Below, one piece after another: positions 1 through 8,641 of a stretch of DNA of 64,000 bases (the first letter of the stretch is position 1; every line of letters starts with the position of its first letter). The stretch spans positions 1 to 64,000 of the forward strand of contig JAIQFP010000009.1 of assembly GCA_020073165.1 (NCBI GenBank). The letters are read 5' to 3'. Position numbers and translations under genes: made by a program. The stretch is from Terriglobia bacterium. Lineage in GTDB: Bacteria; Acidobacteriota; Terriglobia; Terriglobales; Acidobacteriaceae. The notes below the pieces were generated by a model. It was not told the origin of the DNA, searched no databases, and was given only the letters and a program-made list of their open reading frames with translations.

Positions 1-76
1 TCCTCCCTCAGGAACCCACGCCAGATCCAACGCGGCCGGAAAGGTCGTGCTTTCACCTGTGCGAGGGTAGGAAGAA

Positions 77-2539
77 ATGTCGAACAAAATCGGACGTTTC
101 GAGATCGTCAGCGAACTTGCGCATGCGGCCATCATCTCCGTCTACAAAGCCACGGATACGGAGAGCGGCCAGACCGTAGCTCTTAAAGCGATCCGGCTGG
201 AACCCCTGGGGGAGCAGGCCCCGGAGATGGTTAAGCGGATCCTGGAAGAAGCGGAAGCCTGCAAAGTCCTCAACAGTCACAATATCGCGGTGATGCACAG
301 CGCGGCGGAGATGGATGGCCAGCTCTGCGTTGCCATGGAATACGTCCAGGGGAACGGGATCGCCACCATGCTGGCCCGGAAAGAGGGCTTCTCCATCTGG
401 GATCTCCAGGATATCGCCCGTCAAAGCTGCCAGGGTCTCGACCACGCCCACGTGCGCAAGGTGGTTCATTACAGTCTGGAGCCGGCCAAGATCATGGTGC
501 AGTGGGACGGCATCGTGAAGATACTCTCGTTTGGAGCTTCTGGAGTAGGAGCGTTCGTCACTCCAGCTTCGGGTAAGACCCCCGCCGTTTTACATTACAT
601 GTCGCCCGAGCAATTGCGCGGCGACCCGGTCGACGCACGCTCGAACTTGTTCAGCCTGGGAGCCATTTTCTATGAGATGGTTACCGAGCGTAAGGCATTT
701 GAGGGAGAAGATCCTGCCCAGGTTCGAGAAGCCATTCTCGAACGAACCCCTACCGCGGTGGACCAGATCAACCGCAAGATTCACCCCGCGCTAAGCGCCG
801 TGATCATGAAAGCCTTGGCCAAGGCGCCGGAGGAGCGGTATCAGTCGGGACAGGAACTGGTCAACGACCTGGAAAAGTGCAAGGAAAACCCAGCGAAGAC
901 CACGCTGGCAACGCCGGGGGTTGCGGTCAAGTCCGAGACTAAGGTCGCTCCCAAGCCGGTTGTGCCGGCCAAGGTTGCTCCGCCGGCGGCCAGGGTTGCA
1001 GCGCCTGCCGTACCCGCGCCAGTTCCGCAGCAGGAAGCAGATACCGAGCCTCCGGCTGCAACCAAGGCGGCCGCAGCGGGTGCGGGATGGGGCGGAGCGG
1101 ATGCGATCTCGCCCGGAGCCAATTCGGCGAGGACCCTCAAACTCGATCCGACGGCGCAGTTCATCAGCAACTGCGTGAAGGCTACGGTCGAAGCCGCGAC
1201 TGACCAAGAGGCCAGGATGTCTGCCGCCACCCTGGAAGAGCCCCAGGTCGAAGCCCCCAAAATTGCATTCGACCCGATGATGGATGAGGGCCGGCAGACC
1301 TCCGCCAAGCCACGGAGCTTCTCCGAGATCGATGAGTTGCCGCCGCTGAAGGAGGTTTACATCGCTCCGGAGCCTGCTCCGCCTGCTGCTGAGATGGAGC
1401 CCGAGCCGGTTGAACCCGTGAAGACGTCCGCGATCAGGACGGTTCGAGCCCCAAAGCCGAGAATCCCGGTCAGCGACGTAGCCAAGAAAGCGGCTAACGA
1501 AATCAAGGGCACACCGCCTAAGCTGTTCCTTTACGCGATCGGCGGAGCTGTAGTGGTGATTCTCCTCATCGTGGCAGGCATTACCTACCATATTCATTCC
1601 GAGGACGCGGACGATGACAACACGCCGGCCCGGTCGGCTCCCGCGGCCACACCCGCTCCGGCAGCGGCAGCGTCAAGTCCAAGCCCGGCAGTTGTACACC
1701 CCACGGCTCCGGCGCAGGTGACGCCAGAACCTCCCGTAGAAACTGCTCCAGAGGTTTCCATCACACCCAAGTACGGCAAAGCCAACAACAAGAAGAAGAA
1801 AACACCGCCACTCGCGGCTCCGGCCATCATTTCCGGAGGACTGAGCGTGGACTCAACTCCCCAGGGGGCGCAGATCCAGGTCGATGGCCAAGATACCAGG
1901 TCGGTTACGCCGTTCAGCCTCACGTGGCTCCCGCCCGGGCAGCATCCGATCGTAATCACCAAACCCGGCTACGCGTCGGAGACCAGAACTATCGATGTGC
2001 TTTCGGGTAGCCGCTCCATGATCAGCGTTCAATTGGGAATACTATCGGCGACGGTGTCCGCGAACAGCGATCCTGCGGGAGCAGCGGTGTGGATCGACGG
2101 CAAGAACACCGGGAAAGTAACACCAGCGCAGATCCCGATCGAGAAGGCGGGAAACCACACCTTCGTTTTCAAGAAGCAGGGATACCTCGACGAAACCACG
2201 ACCGCCAACCTGCAGATCGGTCAGACTTCCCACCTGACAGCAACCCTGCGCCCCCTGGGCAACACTGACGAGATCAAGATCGGGCATAAGTTCGGGAAGC
2301 TTTTCGGCGGCTCCGACACCGCAGGTATGGGCACGGTGAGCGTCAAAACCCAGCCCAAGGGCGCCCAGATTGCGATCAACAACCGCATTCTCGACAAGAT
2401 GTCGCCGGTGGAGTTCTACCTGAACCCGGGAAACTACGAAGTGGATATTACTTTGTCCGGGTTCAAGGGCGTCCACAAGGTGATTACAGTGGAGAAAAAC
2501 GGCAAAGTATCGGTGGAAGAGAATCTGGACCGGGAGTAG
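77..2539 (+). CDS. PEGA-domain Ser/Thr pseudokinase (Hanks-type fold)
   Basis: The protein has 820 aa. Residues about 7-270 have the layout of a eukaryote-type protein kinase: VALK (K37), SPEQ (176-179) and the usual C-lobe are present. The catalytic residues are not. The HRDLKPxN loop reads HYSLEPAK (131-138), DFG is SFG (151-153), the Gly-rich loop has no glycines (ELAHAAIIS) and the subdomain IX Asp is Asn190. A Pro/Ala-rich linker follows, then one membrane segment (about 481-508), a second low-complexity linker and three PEGA domains (about residues 587-820) predicted outside the membrane. The start is preceded by the purine-rich GGTAGGAAGAA. I infer a signalling scaffold or ligand-binding pseudokinase rather than an active enzyme. 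The coding call is certain; loss of catalysis is inferred from motifs. Confidence 0.9.
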   Translation: MSNKIGRFEIVSELAHAAIISVYKATDTESGQTVALKAIRLEPLGEQAPEMVKRILEEAEACKVLNSHNIAVMHSAAEMDGQLCVAMEYVQGNGIATMLARKEGFSIWDLQDIARQSCQGLDHAHVRKVVHYSLEPAKIMVQWDGIVKILSFGASGVGAFVTPASGKTPAVLHYMSPEQLRGDPVDARSNLFSLGAIFYEMVTERKAFEGEDPAQVREAILERTPTAVDQINRKIHPALSAVIMKALAKAPEERYQSGQELVNDLEKCKENPAKTTLATPGVAVKSETKVAPKPVVPAKVAPPAARVAAPAVPAPVPQQEADTEPPAATKAAAAGAGWGGADAISPGANSARTLKLDPTAQFISNCVKATVEAATDQEARMSAATLEEPQVEAPKIAFDPMMDEGRQTSAKPRSFSEIDELPPLKEVYIAPEPAPPAAEMEPEPVEPVKTSAIRTVRAPKPRIPVSDVAKKAANEIKGTPPKLFLYAIGGAVVVILLIVAGITYHIHSEDADDDNTPARSAPAATPAPAAAASSPSPAVVHPTAPAQVTPEPPVETAPEVSITPKYGKANNKKKKTPPLAAPAIISGGLSVDSTPQGAQIQVDGQDTRSVTPFSLTWLPPGQHPIVITKPGYASETRTIDVLSGSRSMISVQLGILSATVSANSDPAGAAVWIDGKNTGKVTPAQIPIEKAGNHTFVFKKQGYLDETTTANLQIGQTSHLTATLRPLGNTDEIKIGHKFGKLFGGSDTAGMGTVSVKTQPKGAQIAINNRILDKMSPVEFYLNPGNYEVDITLSGFKGVHKVITVEKNGKVSVEENLDRE

Positions 2540-2580
2540 TCGTCTTCTCGCGTCCCGCACTCCGATCTCCATGTCCAAAC

Positions 2581-2748
2581 GTCATCCCGAAACGCGGCGC
2601 AGTTCAGCCGCGTGAGGGATCTCGCGTGGATCTCCTTTTATGCTTACCACCAGGGTAAGTTCCAGTCTGTGACAGAGGAACACGGCGTAAGCTGTCGCAC
2701 GCCAGATCCCTCGCCCCGCTGGAGAAAGCGCGGGGCTTCGGGATGACG
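2581..2748. repeat. Large imperfect inverted repeat between genes
   Basis: The left end (GTCATCCCGA, 2581-2590) is matched by TCGGGATGAC near 2747. GAGGGATCT (2614-2622) is matched by AGATCCCTC (2704-2712). Both arms also contain GC-rich mini-hairpins. It fills most of the gap between the pseudokinase and the next convergent gene. A related half-copy (GTCATCCTGAACCGG) lies near 12006. I read it as a dispersed non-coding repeat that could fold at transcript ends; no gene is visible inside. Confidence 0.6.
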
Positions 2749-2802
2749 CCATCGGGGGGGAGGGCCCAGAGCCTAGAGCCCTCGGGAGTAATTTGGCACG
2801 GG

Positions 2803-3207
2803 CTACCAGACGGGCTTGCCGTCCTTGTCGCGGAAGACGTAGGTGTCGGTGCCGACCTTCACCTGGCGGGCAAAGATGGTGTCCACGCCTTCAAACTTCA
2901 CCTTGGAACCGGTGACCTCAATCTCATCGCCCTTGTTGATGACCAGGTCGTAGATCTTCACGAACTTGCTGGTGGCCAGGTGGACTTCAATGGTGCTGCC
3001 ATCGGCCAGCTTGAGCAGCACATGCGAGCCCATGCCGCCGCTGACCGGGCATTGCCGGTCGGTGACTGCCTCGACCGTGCCCTTGAAAACGGCTTCGGTC
3101 GTGGGATCGTACTTGGGCACGCCGGGAATGGATTTCTGGGCTGCGAACGCGGGCGCCAACGCCACCGTCAACGCGAAAATCAGGAACATGACCGACCAGG
3201 TTTTCAT
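2803..3207 (-). CDS. Small secreted protein, DUF5666/OB-fold-like
   Basis: The protein has 134 aa with a clear Sec signal peptide (MKTWSVMFLIFALTVALAPAFA). The mature part is a short beta-rich domain in which a segment of the type FKGTVEAVTD...HVLLKLADGSTIEVHLA...VTGSKVKFEGVDTIFARQVKVG suggests an OB-like or DUF5666-like barrel. This type is common as small exported proteins in acidobacteria. A good ribosome binding site (GGAAGGAGAC) sits just before the ATG. It is convergent with the pseudokinase and divergent from the GT87 gene. I do not know its function. Confidence 0.75.
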   Translation of the reverse strand: MKTWSVMFLIFALTVALAPAFAAQKSIPGVPKYDPTTEAVFKGTVEAVTDRQCPVSGGMGSHVLLKLADGSTIEVHLATSKFVKIYDLVINKGDEIEVTGSKVKFEGVDTIFARQVKVGTDTYVFRDKDGKPVW

Positions 3208-3347
3208 GGTCGTCTCCTTCCCGAGTCCGGTACATCCGGGCCCTGGCCTTCCAGTCTGATTATGGCCCCATTGCTCTCACCCGCCTGTGATACCAGTCAC
3301 CCGCCGGGGTGACCCGTAACCGCTGCTACAATGCGTCCGGCCCGGAC

Positions 3348-4529
3348 ATGAAGAATGCGATGATCCTCGCCGGCGCGGCCATCGCCGTGATTGTCGTGGC
3401 CGTGGTGCTCCTGCCGCTCATCGGCCCCGCCCGCCTGCAGACCACAGACTTCGTCAACTTCTATGTAGGCGCCTCCATCGTGCGCGATGGCCACGGCGCC
3501 CAGCTTTACCAGCGCCCCGTCCAGGACCAGGCCTTTCAGGCCGCGCTCGGGCATCCTTCGCCGCAGTACTTCCTCCACCCCGCCTTCGAGGCCGCCGCGT
3601 TCGTCCCCCTGACTTACCTGGGGATGGAGCGCGCCTTTGCGCTCTGGTCGCTGATCAACGTGGGCCTGCTCAGCCTCCTGCCGCTGGTGCTGACGGGGTG
3701 CATTCCGCTGGTAGATCGCAGACCGTACCTGGCCCTGTCGGGCTTCTGCCTCCTGCCCGCCCTCACCGCGCTCACCCTGGGACAAGACTCGATCCTGCTG
3801 CTCGTCCTGCTGGCCGCGTCCTACGCGCTGGCGCAGAGAAAGAAAGACCTGGCCGCCGGGCTGGTGCTCAGCCTGCTCAGCATCAAGTTCCAATACCTGG
3901 CCATACTCCTGCCCCTGCTGCTGTGGTCGCGCAAATGGCGGACGGCTACCGGCATAGGCACCGGCTGCGCCGCCCTGGCGATGGTGTCAGCCTGGATTAC
4001 GGGATGGTCAGGACAACTGGAGTACGTAGCCTTCCTGCGCGACTTCAACGCCCATTCCGGCTACGGCGCCCTGAATCCCACCCTGATGGTCAATGGCCGC
4101 GGCTTCCTGGCAGGCATGGGGGTCACGGCCCATGCGACCGCCTACGCAGTGCTGGCGAGCGCCCTTCTGGTCGGGCTGGCTGCGGCCTCGGAAGGCGCAC
4201 GCTCGCACGACCGCAGGCTGCAGTGGGCGCTGTCCATCACGGTGGCGCTCAGCGCCGCACCCTACGCCCACTTTCCCGACATGACGGTGCTCCTGCTGCC
4301 CGTGCTCCTCGCCCTGGATCACATCGTAAAAGTTGGGACAGGGACGTTCTCCCGCAAGCTGCTCGCCCTCTGCTGCCTCGCGGTGTTCCTGTGGCCCTTC
4401 GCGCTGCTGGTCCTCGGCGGCCACTACTGGTGGAACAGCCGCATCTACTGGGTCTTTCCCCTGATCGCGCTGTTTGCCGCTACGCTGGCCGCGGAACTCC
4501 ACTCCAACAGATCCAGAGCGCGTGAGTGA
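3348..4529 (+). CDS. GT87-family (DUF2029) membrane glycosyltransferase-like protein
   Basis: The protein has 393 aa and about 9-10 hydrophobic segments, starting with an N-terminal TM (AAIAVIVVAVVLLPLIG). The first extracytoplasmic loop has TDFVNFYVGASIVRDGHGAQLY, the typical 'D(F/L)..Y...' loop of GT-C enzymes of family GT87, which use polyprenyl-phosphate sugars as donors. I chose the ATG at 3348 because a TACAAT -10 box lies at 3327-3332, which excludes the upstream in-frame codons. The neighbour on the other strand is also a GT-C-like membrane protein, so the pair may serve envelope glycan synthesis. The acceptor is unknown. Confidence 0.8.
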   Translation: MKNAMILAGAAIAVIVVAVVLLPLIGPARLQTTDFVNFYVGASIVRDGHGAQLYQRPVQDQAFQAALGHPSPQYFLHPAFEAAAFVPLTYLGMERAFALWSLINVGLLSLLPLVLTGCIPLVDRRPYLALSGFCLLPALTALTLGQDSILLLVLLAASYALAQRKKDLAAGLVLSLLSIKFQYLAILLPLLLWSRKWRTATGIGTGCAALAMVSAWITGWSGQLEYVAFLRDFNAHSGYGALNPTLMVNGRGFLAGMGVTAHATAYAVLASALLVGLAAASEGARSHDRRLQWALSITVALSAAPYAHFPDMTVLLLPVLLALDHIVKVGTGTFSRKLLALCCLAVFLWPFALLVLGGHYWWNSRIYWVFPLIALFAATLAAELHSNRSRARE

Positions 4530-4544
4530 GAACTGGCACCGCTG

Positions 4545-6263
4545 TTAATGCGCCCCGGTCGGCGGCGCAGCATACGGCTCCAGGCGCGGGGCCGCGGTGT
4601 CGGCGTCAACCGTCCACACTTTCCGGTCCTTGAAATATTCCAACAGCTCCCGGTTCTGGCTCTCGCCCATGTCGCGCGCCCAGACGATCTTGGCCCGGTC
4701 AATGTCGGGCTCGTTGGACACCCATTCCCCTTCGGGCTTGTGCTTGTTTCCGTAGTGGACGATGACCAGGTGCAAGCCGGGTGTCCGCTCCAGTAGCTGC
4801 ACCGCCCTGCCGCGATCCAGGTTGCCGCGCGGCCAGTGCGGCTCGATGGGAAGGTGCGCAGCGGCCGCGGTGACCCGCACCAGGATCATGGCCACGCATA
4901 CCGCGAACACCATGCGAACGATCTGCGGCCCGAGGAGAGTGCCTTTCCACCTCCACGTGCGCAGGTGGCGCATGCACTGCACCAGCACCAGGTAGAAGAG
5001 TCCGGTAGCCGGCGCAACGTAATGGGCGAAAGACCAGGTTTCCAGGATCGTCCCCAGGAAAAAGATACCGCTGGCCCACAGAATGAACTGCATCCTGCGG
5101 TCGCGGAGCACCCAGGGAATTGCCAGCAAAGGAATGGTGAGCACGAACCCGACGTAGAACACCCACCATGATTGCATCTTGTAAAGCATGCGCAGCACCA
5201 GTCTGGGAACCGACTGGGTCTGACGAAACTCGTAGGCCTCGTATCCCAAGTAGTAGTCCTGGATATCCGCATGGTGGTAAACCGGAGCTGGACTCATTTT
5301 CTGCCAGATGAAATATGGGGCCACGGCATAAGCGGCGCGGTCTACCTGATAAGGCATACGAAACGCGCTCCCAGTGACGCGCCAGAAGTAGTAGGCCATG
5401 CCGGCCCCGGTGATACCCAGAACAAGAACGACGGGCAGCACGACGCGCAAGACCGCCACCTTGATTGGCGGCCGATGCTTGCCGAGCAGCCACACCAGCA
5501 GGGCGATGGCGACAGGAACACTGAGCACGAATCCTTCGTAGGGCCGGCTGTTGGCAAGAATCACCAGTCCCATGGCCATGAGGAGAGCGTGCCCCAGCTT
5601 CGGTCGCCGCTTTAGCCGCGGGAGCGCGCCCAGGATCAGCGCGCCTCCCAGCGCGGAGATAGCGGTCGTGAAATAGCTATTCGTCCAATAGCTCAGAATT
5701 CCCAACCGCAACGCTGCGATCAGCCCTCCATACAGCGCCCAGCCCGGCGGCATCCATCCCTGAAGCATCCAGGTGAGAGCAGCGCAGGCCCCAGCCGTGA
5801 TCAGCCACACCCCGACCCACGCATTCCGCGCCAGTACCAACCCCGCTGCCAGCACCAATCCCTGCGCCGGTGGGTACATCGACATGTAGGTGGGATGCTG
5901 AATCACATGGAAGGTCTCAAGGTGTACCCACATCGGATGAGGAGGATTGGTCAGCTTTCCTGCCGCGAAGGTCTTGCCTGCCAGCAGGTAGCTGTACTCG
6001 TCATCCCATTGCGGCAGGGGAATACCGATCACGGGAATCAGCGCTGCCCGTACCGTGAGAACGAACAACCCGACAGTGATGACCGCAAGCGTTCTTCTTC
6101 GCGCCAGGCGGGCGAACTGGCGCTCGAGCGCCACGAAGCCGGGATGTTTCGTGGCGTCGGCACGACGTGCTTTGGTCCAGATCATTGCCGAAAAAGCAAC
6201 GATCAACATGCATTCAATGAGGTAGACGAGGAAGTGCGCTAAACGGGCGTATAGTTCGAACAT
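4545..6263 (-). CDS. Multi-pass GT-C-like (ArnT/PMT-type) membrane protein
   Basis: The protein has 572 aa with about 11 predicted TM segments and a soluble C-terminal tail of about 90 aa. The first large loop holds QWDDEYSYLLAGKTFAAGKL and then PTYMSMYPPAQG. A DDE-type acidic motif there is the metal/donor-phosphate site of GT-C glycosyltransferases such as ArnT and PMT. It converges with the GT87 gene with only 15 bp between the stops. The donor is probably a lipid-linked sugar and the acceptor is unknown. The family assignment is by topology and loop motif only. Confidence 0.75.
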   Translation of the reverse strand: MFELYARLAHFLVYLIECMLIVAFSAMIWTKARRADATKHPGFVALERQFARLARRRTLAVITVGLFVLTVRAALIPVIGIPLPQWDDEYSYLLAGKTFAAGKLTNPPHPMWVHLETFHVIQHPTYMSMYPPAQGLVLAAGLVLARNAWVGVWLITAGACAALTWMLQGWMPPGWALYGGLIAALRLGILSYWTNSYFTTAISALGGALILGALPRLKRRPKLGHALLMAMGLVILANSRPYEGFVLSVPVAIALLVWLLGKHRPPIKVAVLRVVLPVVLVLGITGAGMAYYFWRVTGSAFRMPYQVDRAAYAVAPYFIWQKMSPAPVYHHADIQDYYLGYEAYEFRQTQSVPRLVLRMLYKMQSWWVFYVGFVLTIPLLAIPWVLRDRRMQFILWASGIFFLGTILETWSFAHYVAPATGLFYLVLVQCMRHLRTWRWKGTLLGPQIVRMVFAVCVAMILVRVTAAAAHLPIEPHWPRGNLDRGRAVQLLERTPGLHLVIVHYGNKHKPEGEWVSNEPDIDRAKIVWARDMGESQNRELLEYFKDRKVWTVDADTAAPRLEPYAAPPTGAH

Positions 6264-6329
6264 TTTGAGGGCCTAGATGGCGTGGCCGTCGCGGCTTGCC
6301 GGGTGCATGCCAGGTAAATCCCTGGCAAA

Positions 6330-7415
6330 TTACTTCACCACCGGCTCTTTCTCTTTTTCCCGGGTCAGCTTGTCGAGGATTCCGAACGCCACGTCAATCA
6401 ACTCCTGATCGACGGTGCGGTTCTTGGCAATGGCATCCAGCAGCGGCACGGAGATGATCTTGTTGCCGCGCAGCGCTGCCATGCAGCCGAACTCTCCGCG
6501 ATGCACCATGTCGATGGCGCCAATGCCGTAGCGAGTGGCCAGCACGCGATCGAAGGCGCTGGGGGAACCGCCGCGCTGAATGTGTCCCAGGACCACGCTG
6601 CGGGTCTCGAACCCGGTGCGCTTTTCGATCTCGCGTGCCAGCAGGTTGCCGATGCCGCCCAGGCGCACGTGTCCGAATTCGTCCCTGCCCAGATCCTGCA
6701 CGATGGCTTCGCCGTGATTCAGGTCCACTTCGCTGGAAAACTTTGCTCCTTCGGCGGCCACCACAATACTGAAGTACCTTCCGCGCGCGTGCCGCAGGCG
6801 GATGGTTTCCGCCACCTTCTCGATGTCGAAAGGAGTTTCAGGAATCAGGATGACGTCGGCTCCGCCGGCGATGCCGCTGTACATGGCGATCCAGCCGGAG
6901 TCGCGGCCCATGACTTCCACAACCATGACGCGATTGTGGGCCTCAGCGGTGGTGTGCACGCGGTCGATGGCGCTGGTGGCCACGTTGACCGCAGTGTCAA
7001 AGCCGAAGCAGTAATCGGTGCCGGCCAGGTCGTTGTCGATGGTCTTGGGCACGCCTACGACTTTGACTTTTTTCTCGTAGAGTTTCTGCGCGACCGAGAG
7101 CGTGTCGTCGCCGCCGATGGCGATCAGGGCGTCGAGTTCGTATTTCTTGATGGCGGCTATGCACTTGTCGAGTCCGTCGACCTTCTTGGCGGGGTTGGTG
7201 CGCGAGGTGCGCAGGATGGTTCCGCCGCGCGGCAGAATGCCGCCGACACTGGAGAGGTCCAGGGGCATGGTCTTGTCTTCCATCACACCGCGCCAGCCCT
7301 CGAGGAATCCAACAAACTGGTCTTCGTAGTGGAAGCAGCCTTTGCGCACGATGGCGCGAATGACTGCGTTGAGTCCGGGGCAATCGCCTCCGCCGGTCAG
7401 CATGCCGACTCTCAT
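6330..7415 (-). CDS. pfkA: 6-phosphofructokinase, PPi-type active-site signature
   Basis: The protein has 361 aa and the complete phosphofructokinase A fold: TGGGDCPGLN (7-16), GGILPRGGTIL, GGDDT (101-105), PKTIDND (123-129), MGRDSGWIA and GHIQRGGSPSAFDR. It phosphorylates fructose 6-phosphate in glycolysis. In this family residue 104 (Gly in ATP enzymes, Asp in PPi enzymes) and residue 124 (Gly in E. coli, Lys in PPi enzymes) set the phosphoryl donor. Here they are Asp104 and Lys124, so PPi use is predicted, which would make the step reversible. The RBS AGAAGGAG stands just before the ATG. It is divergent from trmJ. Confidence 0.93.
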   Translation of the reverse strand: MRVGMLTGGGDCPGLNAVIRAIVRKGCFHYEDQFVGFLEGWRGVMEDKTMPLDLSSVGGILPRGGTILRTSRTNPAKKVDGLDKCIAAIKKYELDALIAIGGDDTLSVAQKLYEKKVKVVGVPKTIDNDLAGTDYCFGFDTAVNVATSAIDRVHTTAEAHNRVMVVEVMGRDSGWIAMYSGIAGGADVILIPETPFDIEKVAETIRLRHARGRYFSIVVAAEGAKFSSEVDLNHGEAIVQDLGRDEFGHVRLGGIGNLLAREIEKRTGFETRSVVLGHIQRGGSPSAFDRVLATRYGIGAIDMVHRGEFGCMAALRGNKIISVPLLDAIAKNRTVDQELIDVAFGILDKLTREKEKEPVVK

Positions 7416-7561
7416 GGCTGGCTCCTTCTACTACGTATGAATGTGGTTCCGGTCAGCGACTCCGATGAGGGAAACACTTCCGGCCACTTTTGCCTGCGAG
7501 ACGGAACATTTAGCTTACCATTAAAAACCGCGCACTCGTGTGACGCAGAGCATACGGTGCT

Positions 7562-8326
7562 GTGCGTGTCGTAAAATTGGCTGCCTTGCCGGTTCTGTCT
7601 GCATCCCACGGTCTGTGCGTGGTGCTGGTGGCTACGCGCAACCCTCTGAATATCGGCGCGGTTGCCCGCGCCATGAGCAACTTTGGCGTTCTCCGCCTGC
7701 GCGTGGTCAACCCCTATGAGATTGCCTTTCGCGAAGCACGCTCGGCGGTGGGTGCCTCGGCGCTGCTGGCGAGTGCGGAAGAGTACAAGAATGTGGCCGA
7801 CGCCGTGGCCGACTGCACGCTGGTCGTGGGAACCACCGCGGTCGGTCACCGGGAATTGCGGCATCCGCTGAAGCGGTTGGAGGATGGGGCACGCGTGATC
7901 CGCAAGGAAGCGGCATCCAGCCGCGTGGCCCTGTTGTTCGGTTCGGAAAAGCGTGGGCTCTCGAACCAGGACCTCAGCCACTGCCACTGGCTGATGCGCA
8001 TCCCGACACGCGAGGCGCACAGCTCGATGAACCTGGGCCAAGCGGTCGCGGTCTGCCTCTACGAACTGGTGCGCGATGCGAAGGCCAGTGGGCAGGGGAA
8101 GAAACCAAAGCGGGCCACGGCCGGCGAGGTCGAACGGATGACCACGCTGCTGAATGAAGCTCTGTGCCTGAGTGGCTACTTCAAGTCCGACGCGCCAGCT
8201 TCGACGGAAGACAAGGTGCGCCGCCTGGTCCGCCACCTCAACGTGACCGCAGATGATGCCGAACTCTGGCTCGGCCTGCTGCGGCAGATTGTGTGGAGGC
8301 TGCGTTCGGGGAGAGAAGTGGCGTAA
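7562..8326 (+). CDS. trmJ: tRNA/rRNA 2'-O-methyltransferase, TrmJ type (SPOUT)
   Basis: The protein has up to 254 aa. The SPOUT/TrmH fold shows VLVATRNPLNIGAVARAM (motif 1, catalytic Arg/Asn region), LLFGSEKRGLSNQDL (motif 2) and IPTREAHSSMNLGQAVAVCLYEL (motif 3 with the SAM-binding knot). TrmJ methylates the 2'-OH of tRNA position 32, and this C-terminal extension fits TrmJ. The longest start is GTG at 7562. A TAAAAT box at 7572-7577, 8 nt before an in-frame TTG at 7586, suggests that a leaderless transcript could start there instead and give 246 aa. The small basic protein follows after 30 bp. Confidence 0.9.
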   Translation: MRVVKLAALPVLSASHGLCVVLVATRNPLNIGAVARAMSNFGVLRLRVVNPYEIAFREARSAVGASALLASAEEYKNVADAVADCTLVVGTTAVGHRELRHPLKRLEDGARVIRKEAASSRVALLFGSEKRGLSNQDLSHCHWLMRIPTREAHSSMNLGQAVAVCLYELVRDAKASGQGKKPKRATAGEVERMTTLLNEALCLSGYFKSDAPASTEDKVRRLVRHLNVTADDAELWLGLLRQIVWRLRSGREVA

Positions 8327-8356
8327 TGAGGGCTGAACGGATGATAGGATGGCCCC

Positions 8357-8596
8357 ATGCCCAAAACGCTAATGCAGTCTGTGGTCACTCAACTCCAGAA
8401 GGAACGCATGCGGCTGGAAGGTGAATTGCGCCGCGTAACCGCGGCCCTGACTGCCTTCGGGAAAGTCTACATGCAAGGGAGCAAACCTAAACGCGCAACT
8501 CGCAAGAAGCGAACCATCTCGGCTGCCGGACGCAGGAGAATCGTAGCCGCGCAGAAGGCGCGATGGGCGAGGGTCAGGGCAGGGAAGAAGAAATAG
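8357..8596 (+). CDS. Small basic hypothetical protein
   Basis: The protein has 79 aa: an N-terminal helix (VVTQLQKERMRLEGELRRVTAAL), then a very basic tail with RKKRTISAAGRRRIVAAQKARWARVRAGKKK character. The 'ISAAGRRRI.AAQ.ARWA' motif recurs in short acidobacterial proteins of unknown role and looks suited to nucleic acid binding. A TAGGAT -10-like box lies at 8345-8350, only 6 nt before the ATG, so the mRNA is probably leaderless. It follows trmJ closely but seems to have its own promoter. Confidence 0.75.
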   Translation: MPKTLMQSVVTQLQKERMRLEGELRRVTAALTAFGKVYMQGSKPKRATRKKRTISAAGRRRIVAAQKARWARVRAGKKK

Positions 8597-8641
8597 GCAA
8601 GTCCGAACCTTCGCACGCGATCGCGAGCGCAACACGCTCGG

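Noticed and set aside
6501-7574. A 357-codon open frame antisense to pfkA.
   Set aside because: It mirrors the codon-position bias of the real gene, has no RBS and shows no domain. In GC-rich DNA long antisense frames are common.
7412-8236. A 274-codon frame antisense to trmJ.
   Set aside because: It overlaps a gene with clear SPOUT motifs and has no homology I can recognise.
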